64,000 bases of DNA, taken from the NCBI RefSeq assembly GCF_947855115.1, contig NZ_CANTZW010000002.1, positions 124,001 to 188,000 of the forward strand, given 5' to 3'. A model generated the notes under the pieces. The model was not told the origin of the DNA. It did not search any database and saw only the letters and a program-made list of their open reading frames with translations. The position numbers were made by a program, and so were the translations under genes. Position 1 is the stretch's first letter, and each line of letters opens with the position of its first letter. Of this stretch, positions 1-9,457 are shown in pieces. This stretch comes from an uncultured Parabacteroides sp. (lineage in GTDB: Bacteria; Bacteroidota; Bacteroidia; Bacteroidales; Tannerellaceae).

Positions 1-147
1 GTTGACCGTGACACAAAGCGTTCTAAAGGTTTCGCTTTCGCTGAGATGCCTAACGCTACCGAGGCTCAAAAAGCTATCGAGGAGTTGAACCAGGCAGAGT
101 ATGAAGGCCGTCAAATGGTTGTTAAAGAAGCTATCCCTAGACGTTAA
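1..147 (+). CDS. RRM-type RNA-binding protein, C-terminal part (5' end outside window)
   Basis: Frame 1 translation VDRDTKRSKGFAFAEMPNATEAQKAIEELNQAEYEGRQMVVKEAIPRR*; RNP1-like KGFAFAEM. Confidence 0.9.
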   Translation, partial: VDRDTKRSKGFAFAEMPNATEAQKAIEELNQAEYEGRQMVVKEAIPRR

Positions 148-180
148 GTTTTAGAAGAAGGAAATTTTTAAAATAAGACG

Positions 181-230
181 GAAAAGCGGGGAAACGGGGT
201 GAAAACTTCCGTTTCTCCGCTTTCTTTTTT
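181..230 (+). terminator. Intrinsic terminator after RRM gene
   Basis: GAAAAGCGGGGAAACGG / CCGTTTCTCCGCTTTC inverted repeat followed by T-run. Confidence 0.7.
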
Positions 231-270
231 CTGTGTATTTTGTTTATGTTCGCGAGAAATTTTAAAAGAG

Positions 271-1509
271 ATGAGAAATATAAGTGTCAGGAGTCTCATA
301 GTGGGGCTTTGCTTGATGGGGCTGGGGAATTCGTTGTCCTCGCTGAGGGCGCAGATCGTAGATCATGTTTATAAGACGGATTATCATATCGATCCGGAAA
401 AAGCCCGGGAGTTGTCTGTGGAGTTGGATAATATTAGCTTTTTCAAAGACAACGAGTATACCGGTAAATTTACTAAAGGATATTCGTTGCCGGGACTTTG
501 GGTACAAGGTAAAGCGGTTTATTATCCCTTGAAAAATATCAAGTTGGAGGCTGGTGTCCATATGCTGATCTATCACGGGGCGAACAAGTATCCTAGCATG
601 GCTTATCAGGATATCGCCTACTGGAAAGGAGACCAATACCAAGCAGGGGTTCATATCCTACCTTATTTCCGGGCGCAGATGGCCCTCTCGGATCACGTGA
701 ATATCATATTAGGGAATATTTATGGAGCTTCCAATCATAATTTGATAGAGCCTATCTATAATCCGGAATTGAATTTGACCTGCGATCCAGAGGTTGGCTT
801 ACAGTTATTGTACGACTCGAAGGCTTTCGACCTGGATGTGTGGGTAAACTGGCAGAGTTTTATTTTTCGGGAAGATGTGCATCAAGAGGCTTTCACGGTC
901 GGGATCTCTTCCCGGGTAAAGTATAATGACCCGGCCTCTAGTTTTCATTTTTATACTCCGGTACAAGGGCTGGTGCAGCATAGAGGAGGTGAGATCGACA
1001 CGATTTTCAATAATTCCGTGCAGACCTTGATGAATGGGGCGATCGGTGTCGGAGGTATATGGAATACCGGACATCGTATTTTTAAGAACGTGAACGTTGA
1101 GTTGGACGCTACCGGCTATTACCAGCAGGCGGGAGAGATTTGGCCTTTTGACAGCGGATACGGCTTGTACGCCCGTGCCTCCGCTGATATATATGATTTC
1201 CGGGTGAAAACATCCTATTGGACTTGTAAGGATTTCATCTCTATGTTTGGTAGCCCGTTTTTCGGAGCGGCCTCGATGATTGACGAAGGGATTACGTTCG
1301 ACCGTCCGCGGATGATCTATCTCGGAGTGGAATATTCTCGGCAACTGGCGAAAGGTTTCTCGATAGGGGTGGACGTGGACGTTTTCCATCATCTTTCTGG
1401 GAATATGAATGATGCGGAAGGAGTAAAACAACCGATGGGAAGTGCCACGAGTTTTACGGCAGGGGTTTACATGCGTATCAACCCGTCTTTCCTGATTAAA
1501 AAGTTCTGA
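271..1509 (+). CDS. Outer membrane beta-barrel-like hypothetical protein with signal peptide
   Basis: ORF 199..1509; signal peptide suggests start at ATG 271 (MRNISVRSLIVGLCLMGLGNS...); aromatic/beta-rich sequence. Confidence 0.6.
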   Translation: MRNISVRSLIVGLCLMGLGNSLSSLRAQIVDHVYKTDYHIDPEKARELSVELDNISFFKDNEYTGKFTKGYSLPGLWVQGKAVYYPLKNIKLEAGVHMLIYHGANKYPSMAYQDIAYWKGDQYQAGVHILPYFRAQMALSDHVNIILGNIYGASNHNLIEPIYNPELNLTCDPEVGLQLLYDSKAFDLDVWVNWQSFIFREDVHQEAFTVGISSRVKYNDPASSFHFYTPVQGLVQHRGGEIDTIFNNSVQTLMNGAIGVGGIWNTGHRIFKNVNVELDATGYYQQAGEIWPFDSGYGLYARASADIYDFRVKTSYWTCKDFISMFGSPFFGAASMIDEGITFDRPRMIYLGVEYSRQLAKGFSIGVDVDVFHHLSGNMNDAEGVKQPMGSATSFTAGVYMRINPSFLIKKF

Positions 1510-1518
1510 TTCTGAAAA

Positions 1519-1606
1519 CAATATTGTTTTGAACACGAAAGAATATATTTTAGGGTATAAAGCAATATCCTTTCGCACTCAAAACAATATCCTTTTTATT
1601 CAATCA
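1519..1606. repeat. 22-bp periodic array A (4 units) between convergent genes
   Basis: (C/G)AATAT at 1519, 1541, 1563, 1585: exact 22-bp period; includes palindrome AAAACAATATTGTTTT. Confidence 0.8.
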
Positions 1607-4202
1607 CTAAATCAATCTTCTTTAGTGCTTTATCGTCCGAGGAACCTCCATATAAGATTTGGTATTTACCCGGGCGAACCTCCATGGTTTGTGTATTGTC
1701 ATTGAAAGATTGGAAAGCGTTCGGTTCCAATTGGATGCTAACCGCTTGCTCGCTACCGGCCTTCACGTTTACACGTTTGAATGCTTTCATCGCTTTTAGC
1801 GGTCCGGCAGGATCGTTGGGGTTCTTGATATAGATCTGAGCGACCTCGTCACCATCCATCTTGCCCGTATTAGCGATATCGAAGGAGAGGGTAACCGATT
1901 CGTTGGAAGCGATCTTATCTTTTGACAACTTAGCGTTCTTATAATCGAATGTCGTATAGCTCAAGCCATAACCGAACGGATAAAGCGGGGTCTGTGTCAT
2001 GTAACGATAGGTACGTCCCTTCATGCTGTAATCTTGGAAATCCGGAAGTTGGTCTATAGATTTATAGAACGTGATCGGTAAGCGTCCGGCAGGGTTATAG
2101 TCTCCGAATAACACATCAGCTACGGCTGTTCCACCTTCTTGCCCTCCATACCAAGCGTTCAAGATTGCTTCTACATGATCATTCTCCCAGTTCAAAGCCA
2201 ATGCGCTACCCGTACATACTACGTATACCACCGGTTTTCCGGTTGCGACCAAAGCCTTGACCATCTCTTTCTGTACGGTCGGGACCTCGATATTTGTACG
2301 GTCTCCTTTTCGGAAGCCTTCGGCATCTACCGGCATTTCCTCACCTTCTAGGCGTGGAGAGATACCACCTACGAATACGATGACATCAGCGTCTTTTACC
2401 TTGCTAGCCGTACCTTGGAAATCCACGGGGGTACGTACGCCTACCGTGAAATTCAGGTCGGCGCTGCCTGTACGTTGCATATATTCGATCTTAACAGGAT
2501 ATTTCTCGCCTTTCTTAGCGTTCAACGTATAGATTTTTTCTGCTCCATACTCATTTTCCCATACTTCGGCAACTTTCGCTGTATCGATATACAAACGGAA
2601 AGCGTCATTTCCGGATAGCTTGAACTCGACCGGTCCGTCTATCGGAGACTCGAATTCGCCCGTAAAACGAGCCGTGAAATTCGTTAGGTTTACGTTCGGG
2701 GCAAATTGGGTATTACCTCCGGTTGTATAATGAAGTTCTTTTGCTACACCTTTGTAGACAGGAGTACCCTCAAACTCGGTATTATTGAAGAACTCAGAGG
2801 CAAAGCCTTGTCCTGTGGCAGAGGATATGTGGCTACCCAGGTCTGTTATTACGAAATCGGCGGTGTGGTTGCATCCTAACTCGTAAACGACTTCTGCGTT
2901 CGGTACTTTATTACGGATACCTTCCACGATCGTGACGGTCTTGCTCGGGAAACCATTATAGTTCGCCCATAGCATGGTGGAATCTGCGGCGTTCGGCCCG
3001 ACTACGGCGATCTTTTTTATGTTCTTGTCCAAAGGAAGTATGTTATTCTTATTCTTCAGCAAGACGATACTTTTACGTGCCATATCCAGAGCCTTGGCGA
3101 TATGTTCCGGGCTTTCGACCACGCTATAAGGTATTTTAGCGTAAGGTACTCTCTCGTCCGGATCGAACATACCTAATTCAAAGCGGCCTCTCAATAGTCG
3201 GCGTAAGGATACGTCTAGGTCTTTCTCGGAAATCTTTCCATCGGCTAAGGCCTTGTTAAGCGCACGGTAGCTACCGCCACATTCCAGGTCGGTTCCGTTC
3301 AATACGGCATCGGCAGACGCGCTTGCGGCGTCCGGATGTGTTTCGTGGCGAGGCGTGCGTTTATCTTTTTGCCAAAAATCATCGATAGCTCCGCAGTCGG
3401 ACAGGATGATGTTGTCGTATCCCCAGCTGTTACGCAGGATATCGATCAATAATTTATCGCTACTACAGCAAGGCTTACCCTCGAAACGGTTATAGGCGCA
3501 CATCACCTCTTGTATGTCACCCTTCTTAACCAACGCTTCGAAAGCCGGAAGATATGTCTCGTACAAATCGCGAGGAGTAACTTCCACGTCGAATTCATGG
3601 CGGTTCCATTCCGGGCCGCTGTGTACGGCATAATGCTTGGCGCAAGCATGTGTCTTGTAGTATTTGGGATCGTCGCCTTGCAATCCGCGAGTTACGGCTA
3701 TACCCATTTTCTCGGTCAAGTAAGGATCCTCGCCATAAGTTTCCATGCCCCGTCCCCAACGAGGATCGCGGAAGATATTGATATTCGGGGTCCAGAAAGT
3801 AAGGCCTTTGTAACGGTCGTATTCCTTATCTTTCTGGTATTGGTGGTATTTGGCCCGGGCTTCGTCGCTGACCATCGTAAAGGTCTCGTGCACCGCGTTA
3901 TCATCGAAGGTAGCCGCCATAGCGATCGCTTGCGGGAATACGGTCGCACGTCCGGCACGAGCCACTCCATGAAGAGCCTCGTTCCACCAGTCGTAAGTAG
4001 GGATTCCCAAACGTTCGATGGCGGGGGTAACATTCATCATTTGGCCGATTTTCTCTTCCGGTGTCAGCCGTGATAATAAATCATCGATACGTTCCTCCAA
4101 GGGGAGATCCGGATTCCGAAAAGGGAAATCTTGTTGTTTTTCGTTACAAGAAGCGGTGAGTAGGAGGGTGACCACCGCTACGGTCAGTTGTTTCATTTTC
4201 AT
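1596..4202 (-). CDS. Glycoside hydrolase family 3 (beta-glucosidase/xylosidase-like) with PA14-type insert
   Basis: LEERIDDLLSRLTPEEKIGQM, SDCGAIDDFW, fibronectin III-like C-terminus, PA14-like middle. Confidence 0.93.
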   Translation of the reverse strand: MKMKQLTVAVVTLLLTASCNEKQQDFPFRNPDLPLEERIDDLLSRLTPEEKIGQMMNVTPAIERLGIPTYDWWNEALHGVARAGRATVFPQAIAMAATFDDNAVHETFTMVSDEARAKYHQYQKDKEYDRYKGLTFWTPNINIFRDPRWGRGMETYGEDPYLTEKMGIAVTRGLQGDDPKYYKTHACAKHYAVHSGPEWNRHEFDVEVTPRDLYETYLPAFEALVKKGDIQEVMCAYNRFEGKPCCSSDKLLIDILRNSWGYDNIILSDCGAIDDFWQKDKRTPRHETHPDAASASADAVLNGTDLECGGSYRALNKALADGKISEKDLDVSLRRLLRGRFELGMFDPDERVPYAKIPYSVVESPEHIAKALDMARKSIVLLKNKNNILPLDKNIKKIAVVGPNAADSTMLWANYNGFPSKTVTIVEGIRNKVPNAEVVYELGCNHTADFVITDLGSHISSATGQGFASEFFNNTEFEGTPVYKGVAKELHYTTGGNTQFAPNVNLTNFTARFTGEFESPIDGPVEFKLSGNDAFRLYIDTAKVAEVWENEYGAEKIYTLNAKKGEKYPVKIEYMQRTGSADLNFTVGVRTPVDFQGTASKVKDADVIVFVGGISPRLEGEEMPVDAEGFRKGDRTNIEVPTVQKEMVKALVATGKPVVYVVCTGSALALNWENDHVEAILNAWYGGQEGGTAVADVLFGDYNPAGRLPITFYKSIDQLPDFQDYSMKGRTYRYMTQTPLYPFGYGLSYTTFDYKNAKLSKDKIASNESVTLSFDIANTGKMDGDEVAQIYIKNPNDPAGPLKAMKAFKRVNVKAGSEQAVSIQLEPNAFQSFNDNTQTMEVRPGKYQILYGGSSDDKALKKIDLVIE

Positions 4203-4404
4203 GTTATTAAATTTTAGATATTGTTTGTCTTACATTATTACTTATTGTAAACTATTTTAAGATAGATTGTTATCCTTGATACTATTGATGCAAAACTACA
4301 ATTTTAGAAGCATTTTTTCAAACAGGAATACTTAAAATAGGTTACTTTTATGGTTATTCGTTTAAAAGCCCTATTTTTGCCGTACCAGATTAAAACACGA
4401 AAGA

Positions 4405-5241
4405 ATGATGAAAAAGTATCTATTTTTATTATTGATAGGAGCCGCGGGTTTGACGGCTTGCGGAGACGATGACGATCCCGTTGTTCCGGAATTGAATAAA
4501 CTAACGAAAGTTTCTTGTTATAAAGACGGATCTTCGAGCCCTCTTTTTTCCGCTGATATTTATTATACGAGCGAAGGCAAGATCTCAAGTATAAACATGG
4601 GAACAGACAAGTTATTGTTTATCTATTCGGATGGTAAATTTTCGGTCACGGGCGTTAATTCGGGTGAGGTGATAGAGGAATATACATTAAGCGGTAATGT
4701 AATTACAAGTAAGAAAATCTCTCAAGAGAATCCATACGCCAGCAATGAGGTTTACGTGAGCGATGAATATTCCTATCGTTATTCAGGTTCGAATTGGGCG
4801 TTAACTTCCTGGGATGCCCGTTGGCCGAAAGAGTTTGGGGCGGGATATGAGGAAAGAAGTTATCCGGAATACGAGAAATATACATGGGAGAACGGTAATG
4901 TGGTTCTATACGCCCAATCGCAGGATAACCGGGAGATGAGATATGAATATAGCGTGACAGAGGCTCCTGATAATTTTCCCCTGCGGGTGATCGGTTCTTT
5001 CTCGCCAACTGGTTTTGAGTCTGTGACTCCTTTGAACCTGCTATATGGCGCCCAGAACCGGAATCTGCCGATTCGTGCCTATACCTATGAGATTCCTAAC
5101 CAAAGTGAGGTGAAGGCTGAGTATAAATATACCTATACAACCGTGGGAGATTACATTACGGGGATGACAATCGATGAGGATAATGAAGGAGTAGAGAGTT
5201 CTTATCGGTATGCTTTCGAGTATAACTTTGCGACGAAATAG
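4405..5241 (+). CDS. Lipoprotein, DUF4595-like hypothetical
   Basis: Lipobox LTACGDDDD; repeated YxYxY beta pattern. Confidence 0.6.
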   Translation: MMKKYLFLLLIGAAGLTACGDDDDPVVPELNKLTKVSCYKDGSSSPLFSADIYYTSEGKISSINMGTDKLLFIYSDGKFSVTGVNSGEVIEEYTLSGNVITSKKISQENPYASNEVYVSDEYSYRYSGSNWALTSWDARWPKEFGAGYEERSYPEYEKYTWENGNVVLYAQSQDNREMRYEYSVTEAPDNFPLRVIGSFSPTGFESVTPLNLLYGAQNRNLPIRAYTYEIPNQSEVKAEYKYTYTTVGDYITGMTIDEDNEGVESSYRYAFEYNFATK

Positions 5242-5352
5242 GGACTCGTAACCTGTTTTGTTTAATTAACATATACGGATGCAGCATTTCCACCTTAGAA
5301 CGCATTTCTAATTTTAAAGAATTAAAATGTTGTTAGTTTAATTGGAAGTATT

Positions 5353-6108
5353 ATGAACGGATTCTTTAATTTCAAGAAATTAGTTGTAGGTGTGGTAGCG
5401 GCTGCTTGCTTGACAGGATTCCAATCTTGTTTGGACGATGACGATGAATATCCTTACAGTAAAGTTTTGCCGAATGCGTTGGTGACGGTTAAGCCGGTGG
5501 ATGATGGTTCATATTTTCTTCAGCTGGATGATAGTACGACCCTGTTGCCTGTCAATATGTCCTCTTCTCCTTTCGGGCAGAAAGAGGTGAGGGCATTGGT
5601 GAATTTCGAGGAAACGGATGAACCTAGCGGGATTTACAGCAAGGCCGTGAATATTAACTGGATTGACAGCATCCTCACGAAACCGATCGCTCCGGACTTG
5701 GGGACGGCAGGTAACGATTCGATCTATGGCTCCGATCCCGTGGAGATTGTGAACGACTGGGTAACCATAGCCGAGGACGGGTATCTGACACTTCGTTTCA
5801 GAACTATTTGGGGAGACCGGAATAAAGCTCATTTCGTAAATTTATTGGCTAGCAAGAATACGGAGAATCTTTATGAGGTAGAGTTTCGTCATAACGCTTT
5901 CGGTGATGTATATGGCGTATATGCGGATGGGCTGGTCGCTTTTAAGTTGGATAGCCTTCCGGATACAAATGGTGAGACTGTTAAGTTGAAATTAAAATGG
6001 AAGTCGTTCGATGGCGATAAATCTGCGGAATTCAACTATTGCTCCCGCAAGTCTACTCCGGCGCAGGCATCCATAGCAGCCGAGAGAAGCACCTTAAGGT
6101 TGAAATAA
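5353..6108 (+). CDS. NigD-like lipoprotein
   Basis: FQSCLDDDDEYPYSKVLPNALVTVKP resembles the Bacteroidota NigD-like N-terminus. Confidence 0.75.
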   Translation: MNGFFNFKKLVVGVVAAACLTGFQSCLDDDDEYPYSKVLPNALVTVKPVDDGSYFLQLDDSTTLLPVNMSSSPFGQKEVRALVNFEETDEPSGIYSKAVNINWIDSILTKPIAPDLGTAGNDSIYGSDPVEIVNDWVTIAEDGYLTLRFRTIWGDRNKAHFVNLLASKNTENLYEVEFRHNAFGDVYGVYADGLVAFKLDSLPDTNGETVKLKLKWKSFDGDKSAEFNYCSRKSTPAQASIAAERSTLRLK

Positions 6109-6120
6109 TTCGGTTTGTTT

Positions 6121-6157
6121 AAAAGCCCTTCCTTAATCACAAAGGAAGGGCTTTTTT
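6121..6157 (+). terminator. Intrinsic terminator
   Basis: AAAGCCCTTCCTT-aatcac-AAAGGAAGGGCTTTTTTT. Confidence 0.85.
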
Positions 6158-6208
6158 TATGGAAAAAAGACAAAAAAAAGAGCTCCGTGATAGAGCCCTT
6201 TCTTATTG

Positions 6209-6291
6209 TGGGCAGTGATGGATTCGAACCACCGAAGGCGAAAGCCAGCTGAGTTACAGTCAGCCCCATTTGGCCACTCTGGTAACTGCCC
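6209..6291 (-). tRNA. tRNA-Tyr (GTA)
   Basis: Reverse complement GGGCAGTTACCAGAGTGGCC...CTGTAAC...GGTTCGAATCC...ACTGCCC; class II variable arm. Confidence 0.95.
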
Positions 6292-6313
6292 TTATTAATT
6301 TTCAATTCTCTTG

Positions 6314-6387
6314 AGCCTCTTGTCGGATTCGAACCAACGACCCCGAGATTACAAATCACGTGCTCTGGCCAACTGAGCTAAAGAGGC
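6314..6387 (-). tRNA. tRNA-Thr (TGT)
   Basis: Reverse complement GCCTCTTTAGCTCAGTTGGCCAGAGCACGTGATTTGTAATCTCGGGGTCGTTGGTTCGAATCCGACAAGAGGCT. Confidence 0.95.
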
Positions 6388-6474
6388 TTGTATTATTCGT
6401 TTGCGGGTGCAAAGGTAGTAATAATATTTTATGATGCAATAGTTGATGATGTTTTTTTCAGAAAAATACAAAAA

Positions 6475-6505
6475 AACCGTCCGGGAAAAACTCCCGGGCG
6501 GTTCT
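6475..6505 (-). terminator. Intrinsic terminator downstream of SOD gene
   Basis: ACCGTCCGGGAAAAACTCCCGGGCGGTT hairpin adjoining an A-run. Confidence 0.8.
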
Positions 6506-6534
6506 TCTCTACACGTAACTTACATCAATTTAGA

Positions 6535-7110
6535 TCAATACCTCTTACTAACGGTTTCCCAATCGATAATTTTCCACAATGCGTTCAAATGATCCGCACG
6601 GCGGTTCTGGTAATCCAGATAGTAAGAATGTTCCCATACATCGAATCCCAAGATCGGGGTTAGCCCCTTAACGACAGGGTTACTACCGTTGGGTTCTTTG
6701 GTAATTGAAAGTTTGCCGTCTTTATCCTTGGCCAACCATACCCATCCGGAGCCGAACAAGCCGGTACCGGCGGCCACGAATTCTTTTTGGAAATTCTCGA
6801 ACGATCCCCACGTAGACTTGATAGCCTCGGCTAGCTTGCCCATAGGCTCGCCACCTCCATTCGGGGAGAATTGGGTGAAATATAGATTGTGATTCAATAC
6901 TTGGCCGGCATTGTTGAAAATGGCTCCATCAGACTCGCGAACGATCCGCTCCAGCGGGGCATTCTCGAATTTCGTGCCTTCGATCAATTTATTAAGGGTA
7001 TTTACGTAATTCAATAAATGTTTCCCATGATGGAAATCGATCGTTTGTTTACTGATTACTGGCTCTAGACCGTCGTTTGCGTACGGCAACTGGATTAACT
7101 CGAATTTCAT
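6535..7110 (-). CDS. Superoxide dismutase (Fe/Mn)
   Basis: MKFELIQLPYANDGLEPVISKQTIDFHHGKHLLNYVNTLNKL; DVWEHSYYLDYQNRRADHL metal-binding motif; ATG at 7110. Confidence 0.97.
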   Translation of the reverse strand: MKFELIQLPYANDGLEPVISKQTIDFHHGKHLLNYVNTLNKLIEGTKFENAPLERIVRESDGAIFNNAGQVLNHNLYFTQFSPNGGGEPMGKLAEAIKSTWGSFENFQKEFVAAGTGLFGSGWVWLAKDKDGKLSITKEPNGSNPVVKGLTPILGFDVWEHSYYLDYQNRRADHLNALWKIIDWETVSKRY

Positions 7111-7378
7111 GACTTCTCTTTTTTTATCTGTTATTTGACTATTCGTGATCATTAATAATATACTTAAACATAATGTGAGCATTGTTCGCTAGTTTTTTAT
7201 GTTGATCTATTATATAAACAGAGCCGGGAGGATGAAAGTTTTGGGGCCGGTGATAAATTTTTGGTGAAAATATGTTTGCGGATAAAGTTTTATGAGGGGA
7301 ACTATGCGTTAGATATCGCGAAAGTTCCTATTTTTGTGCGCTCTTAAGCTTTTATTAATTAGTAAAACATATTTGTAG

Positions 7379-7918
7379 ATGGTAAAGAAAGTTGGGAATT
7401 TAATTCCAAACACCTTTTTTATTACAAAAGGAAGTGGCGAATCAGACTTGGAGAAACACGCTGGTTCTTACCACATGGCTCTTTATGACGCCGGTATCTC
7501 TGATTTCAATATCATGACGTATTCGTCAGTGATACCCGCTACGGCACATCTGGCAACCATGGATGAATTAGATCTTCCTCCATTTGGTTCGGAGATGAAA
7601 ACGATCATGGCTGTATCCCATGGATATCAGGATGAGTTCGTATCTGCTGGTGTGGTTTACGCATGGATGTACAAGGATGAGAATTTCGACGAGAAGGTAG
7701 GCGGTCTTGTTTGCGAGGTTAGCGGGCGTTACCGTATAGAGGAGCTTGAGTCTCGTCTGATCCGCGTTATCAACGATCTTCACCAGAAGACGTATGGGAA
7801 ATATTATCTTGGAGAGCTTAACTTTATCACCGAGGGGATCACGATCGAGAAGCGTTATGGAACGGCGTTGGCCGCTCTTTGCTTCGTGGATTTCCTTCAG
7901 CCGGAGATCGAGGAATAA
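7379..7918 (+). CDS. Pyruvoyl-dependent arginine decarboxylase
   Basis: Self-cleavage-like TYSSVIPA; family pattern MVKKVGNLIPNTFFITKGSGESD, KTYGKYYLGELNFITEGITIEKRYGTALAALCF. Confidence 0.88.
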   Translation: MVKKVGNLIPNTFFITKGSGESDLEKHAGSYHMALYDAGISDFNIMTYSSVIPATAHLATMDELDLPPFGSEMKTIMAVSHGYQDEFVSAGVVYAWMYKDENFDEKVGGLVCEVSGRYRIEELESRLIRVINDLHQKTYGKYYLGELNFITEGITIEKRYGTALAALCFVDFLQPEIEE

Positions 7919-7949
7919 GTCGTGTGGAGTGTTTTTGTGATATTTATAG

Positions 7950-7978
7950 AGCCGGTTCTTTTCAAGAGCCGGCTTTTT
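7950..7978 (+). terminator. Intrinsic terminator
   Basis: GAGCCGGTTCT-tttc-AAGAGCCGGCTTTTT. Confidence 0.75.
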
Positions 7979-8024
7979 CGTTAACTTTGAACAACCAAAA
8001 ACATATAAATAGTGTTTTCGTGAT

Positions 8025-8510
8025 ATGAAAAAGATAATTAACCCATGGGAAGGGCTGGACGGTTATATGTGTTTCGGCTGCGCTCCGAATAATCCGCTAG
8101 GGTTACATATGGAGTTTTTTGAGGATGGAGACGATATCGTGGCATTCTGGAAGCCGCGAGGTACTTACCAAGGCTGGTTGCGTACGTTGCACGGCGGTAT
8201 ACAGACCACGCTGATGGACGAGCTGGCCGGATGGGTGGTCTTGCGGAAGTTGCAAACCTCTGGAGTGACCTCCCACCTCGACGCCAAGTTTATGAAAAGT
8301 ATCTCCACCGACGATCCCCAATTGACGATACGAGGACGGATGACAGACCGGAAACGGAACGCCATCTTCATAGAGACCGAGATCTATAACTCGGCGAATG
8401 AATTGTGTACCCGTGCCGAGATGGTCTATTTCATCACCCCTCAAGAGCGTGCGATGGAGGAATTTGGTTTCCGTGGGTGCAAGACGGAGGATGAACATTC
8501 GTGTAAATAA
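8025..8510 (+). CDS. PaaI-family hotdog thioesterase
   Basis: CFGCAPNNPLGLHMEF...LHGGIQTTLMDELAGW. Confidence 0.88.
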   Translation: MKKIINPWEGLDGYMCFGCAPNNPLGLHMEFFEDGDDIVAFWKPRGTYQGWLRTLHGGIQTTLMDELAGWVVLRKLQTSGVTSHLDAKFMKSISTDDPQLTIRGRMTDRKRNAIFIETEIYNSANELCTRAEMVYFITPQERAMEEFGFRGCKTEDEHSCK

Positions 8511-8531
8511 AAAAAGAAAGGTTAGGTTATT

Positions 8532-9368
8532 ATGAAGTATGTTGGAGCTCACGTGAGCGCGGTCGGCGGGGTTGAGAACGCCCCCGTTAATGCCCATGAG
8601 ATCGGGGCGAAAGCTTTTGCCCTTTTTACCCGGAACCAGAGGCAGTGGAAGTCGCAGCCGTTGAAGGCGGGCAGTATCCGTTTGTTTAAGGAACGGTGCG
8701 AGGAGTATGGCTACGATCCGGGATGTATCTTGCCGCACGATAGCTATTTGATCAATCTGGGGAACCCGGATGCCGAGGGGTTGCAAAAATCCCGTGACGC
8801 TTTTCTGGACGAGATGACGCGTTGCGAGCAACTAGGATTGAAAATGCTGAATTTCCATCCCGGAAGCCATTTGGGGAAAATGGAGATGGATGCCTGTTTG
8901 TCTCGTATCGCCGAGTCGATCAATATAGCGTTGGCACGGACGAGCGGCGTATGCGCCGTGATAGAGAATACGGCCGGGCAAGGCTCGAACCTGGGATATA
9001 CCTTCGAGCAGATCGCCTATATTATAAACGAGGTAGAGGATAAGAGCCGGGTAGGAGTATGCCTTGATACGGCGCATACGTTTGCCGCGGGCTACGATAT
9101 AAAGACACCGGAGGGATTCGCCGAGACATTCCGTCATTTCGACGAGGTGATCGGCTTTTCTTATTTAAGGGGCATGCACTTGAACGATTCCAAGAAAGAC
9201 TTGGGGTCGCATGTAGACCGGCACGAGAGTATCGGCAAAGGCTTGATAGGGTGTGATACCTTCCGGATGATCATGAGGGACCCCCGTTTTGATAATATGC
9301 CTTTAATCTTAGAGACGCCGGACGAGGCGCTTTGGCCGGAGGAGATACAACTTTTGTATAGCCTGTAA
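8532..9368 (+). CDS. nfo: Endonuclease IV (deoxyribonuclease IV)
   Basis: [18 protein letters not shown]..., [56 protein letters not shown]. Confidence 0.98.
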   Translation: MKYVGAHVSAVGGVENAPVNAHEIGAKAFALFTRNQRQWKSQPLKAGSIRLFKERCEEYGYDPGCILPHDSYLINLGNPDAEGLQKSRDAFLDEMTRCEQLGLKMLNFHPGSHLGKMEMDACLSRIAESINIALARTSGVCAVIENTAGQGSNLGYTFEQIAYIINEVEDKSRVGVCLDTAHTFAAGYDIKTPEGFAETFRHFDEVIGFSYLRGMHLNDSKKDLGSHVDRHESIGKGLIGCDTFRMIMRDPRFDNMPLILETPDEALWPEEIQLLYSL

Positions 9369-9418
9369 AGAAGAGGCGGGACGCGGGTAGTTGAGTAGGG
9401 TAGTCCCGATAATTAGTG

Positions 9419-9426
9419 TACCTTTG
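9419..9426 (+). promoter_or_regulatory. Bacteroidota -7 promoter element candidate upstream of nhaD
   Basis: TACCTTTG matches TAnnTTTG. Confidence 0.45.
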
Positions 9427-9457
9427 TAAAGGAATAAATAATTCAAATCATAATTAT

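Noticed and set aside
805-1578. 257-aa antisense ORF within the outer membrane protein gene
   Set aside because: Antisense artefact; overlaps a better supported gene and runs across array A.
6314-6387. T-T mismatch in the anticodon stem of tRNA-Thr (CGTGA/TCTCG)
   Set aside because: Otherwise canonical tRNA; a single mid-stem mismatch is not strong evidence of anything unusual without comparison to other Bacteroidota.
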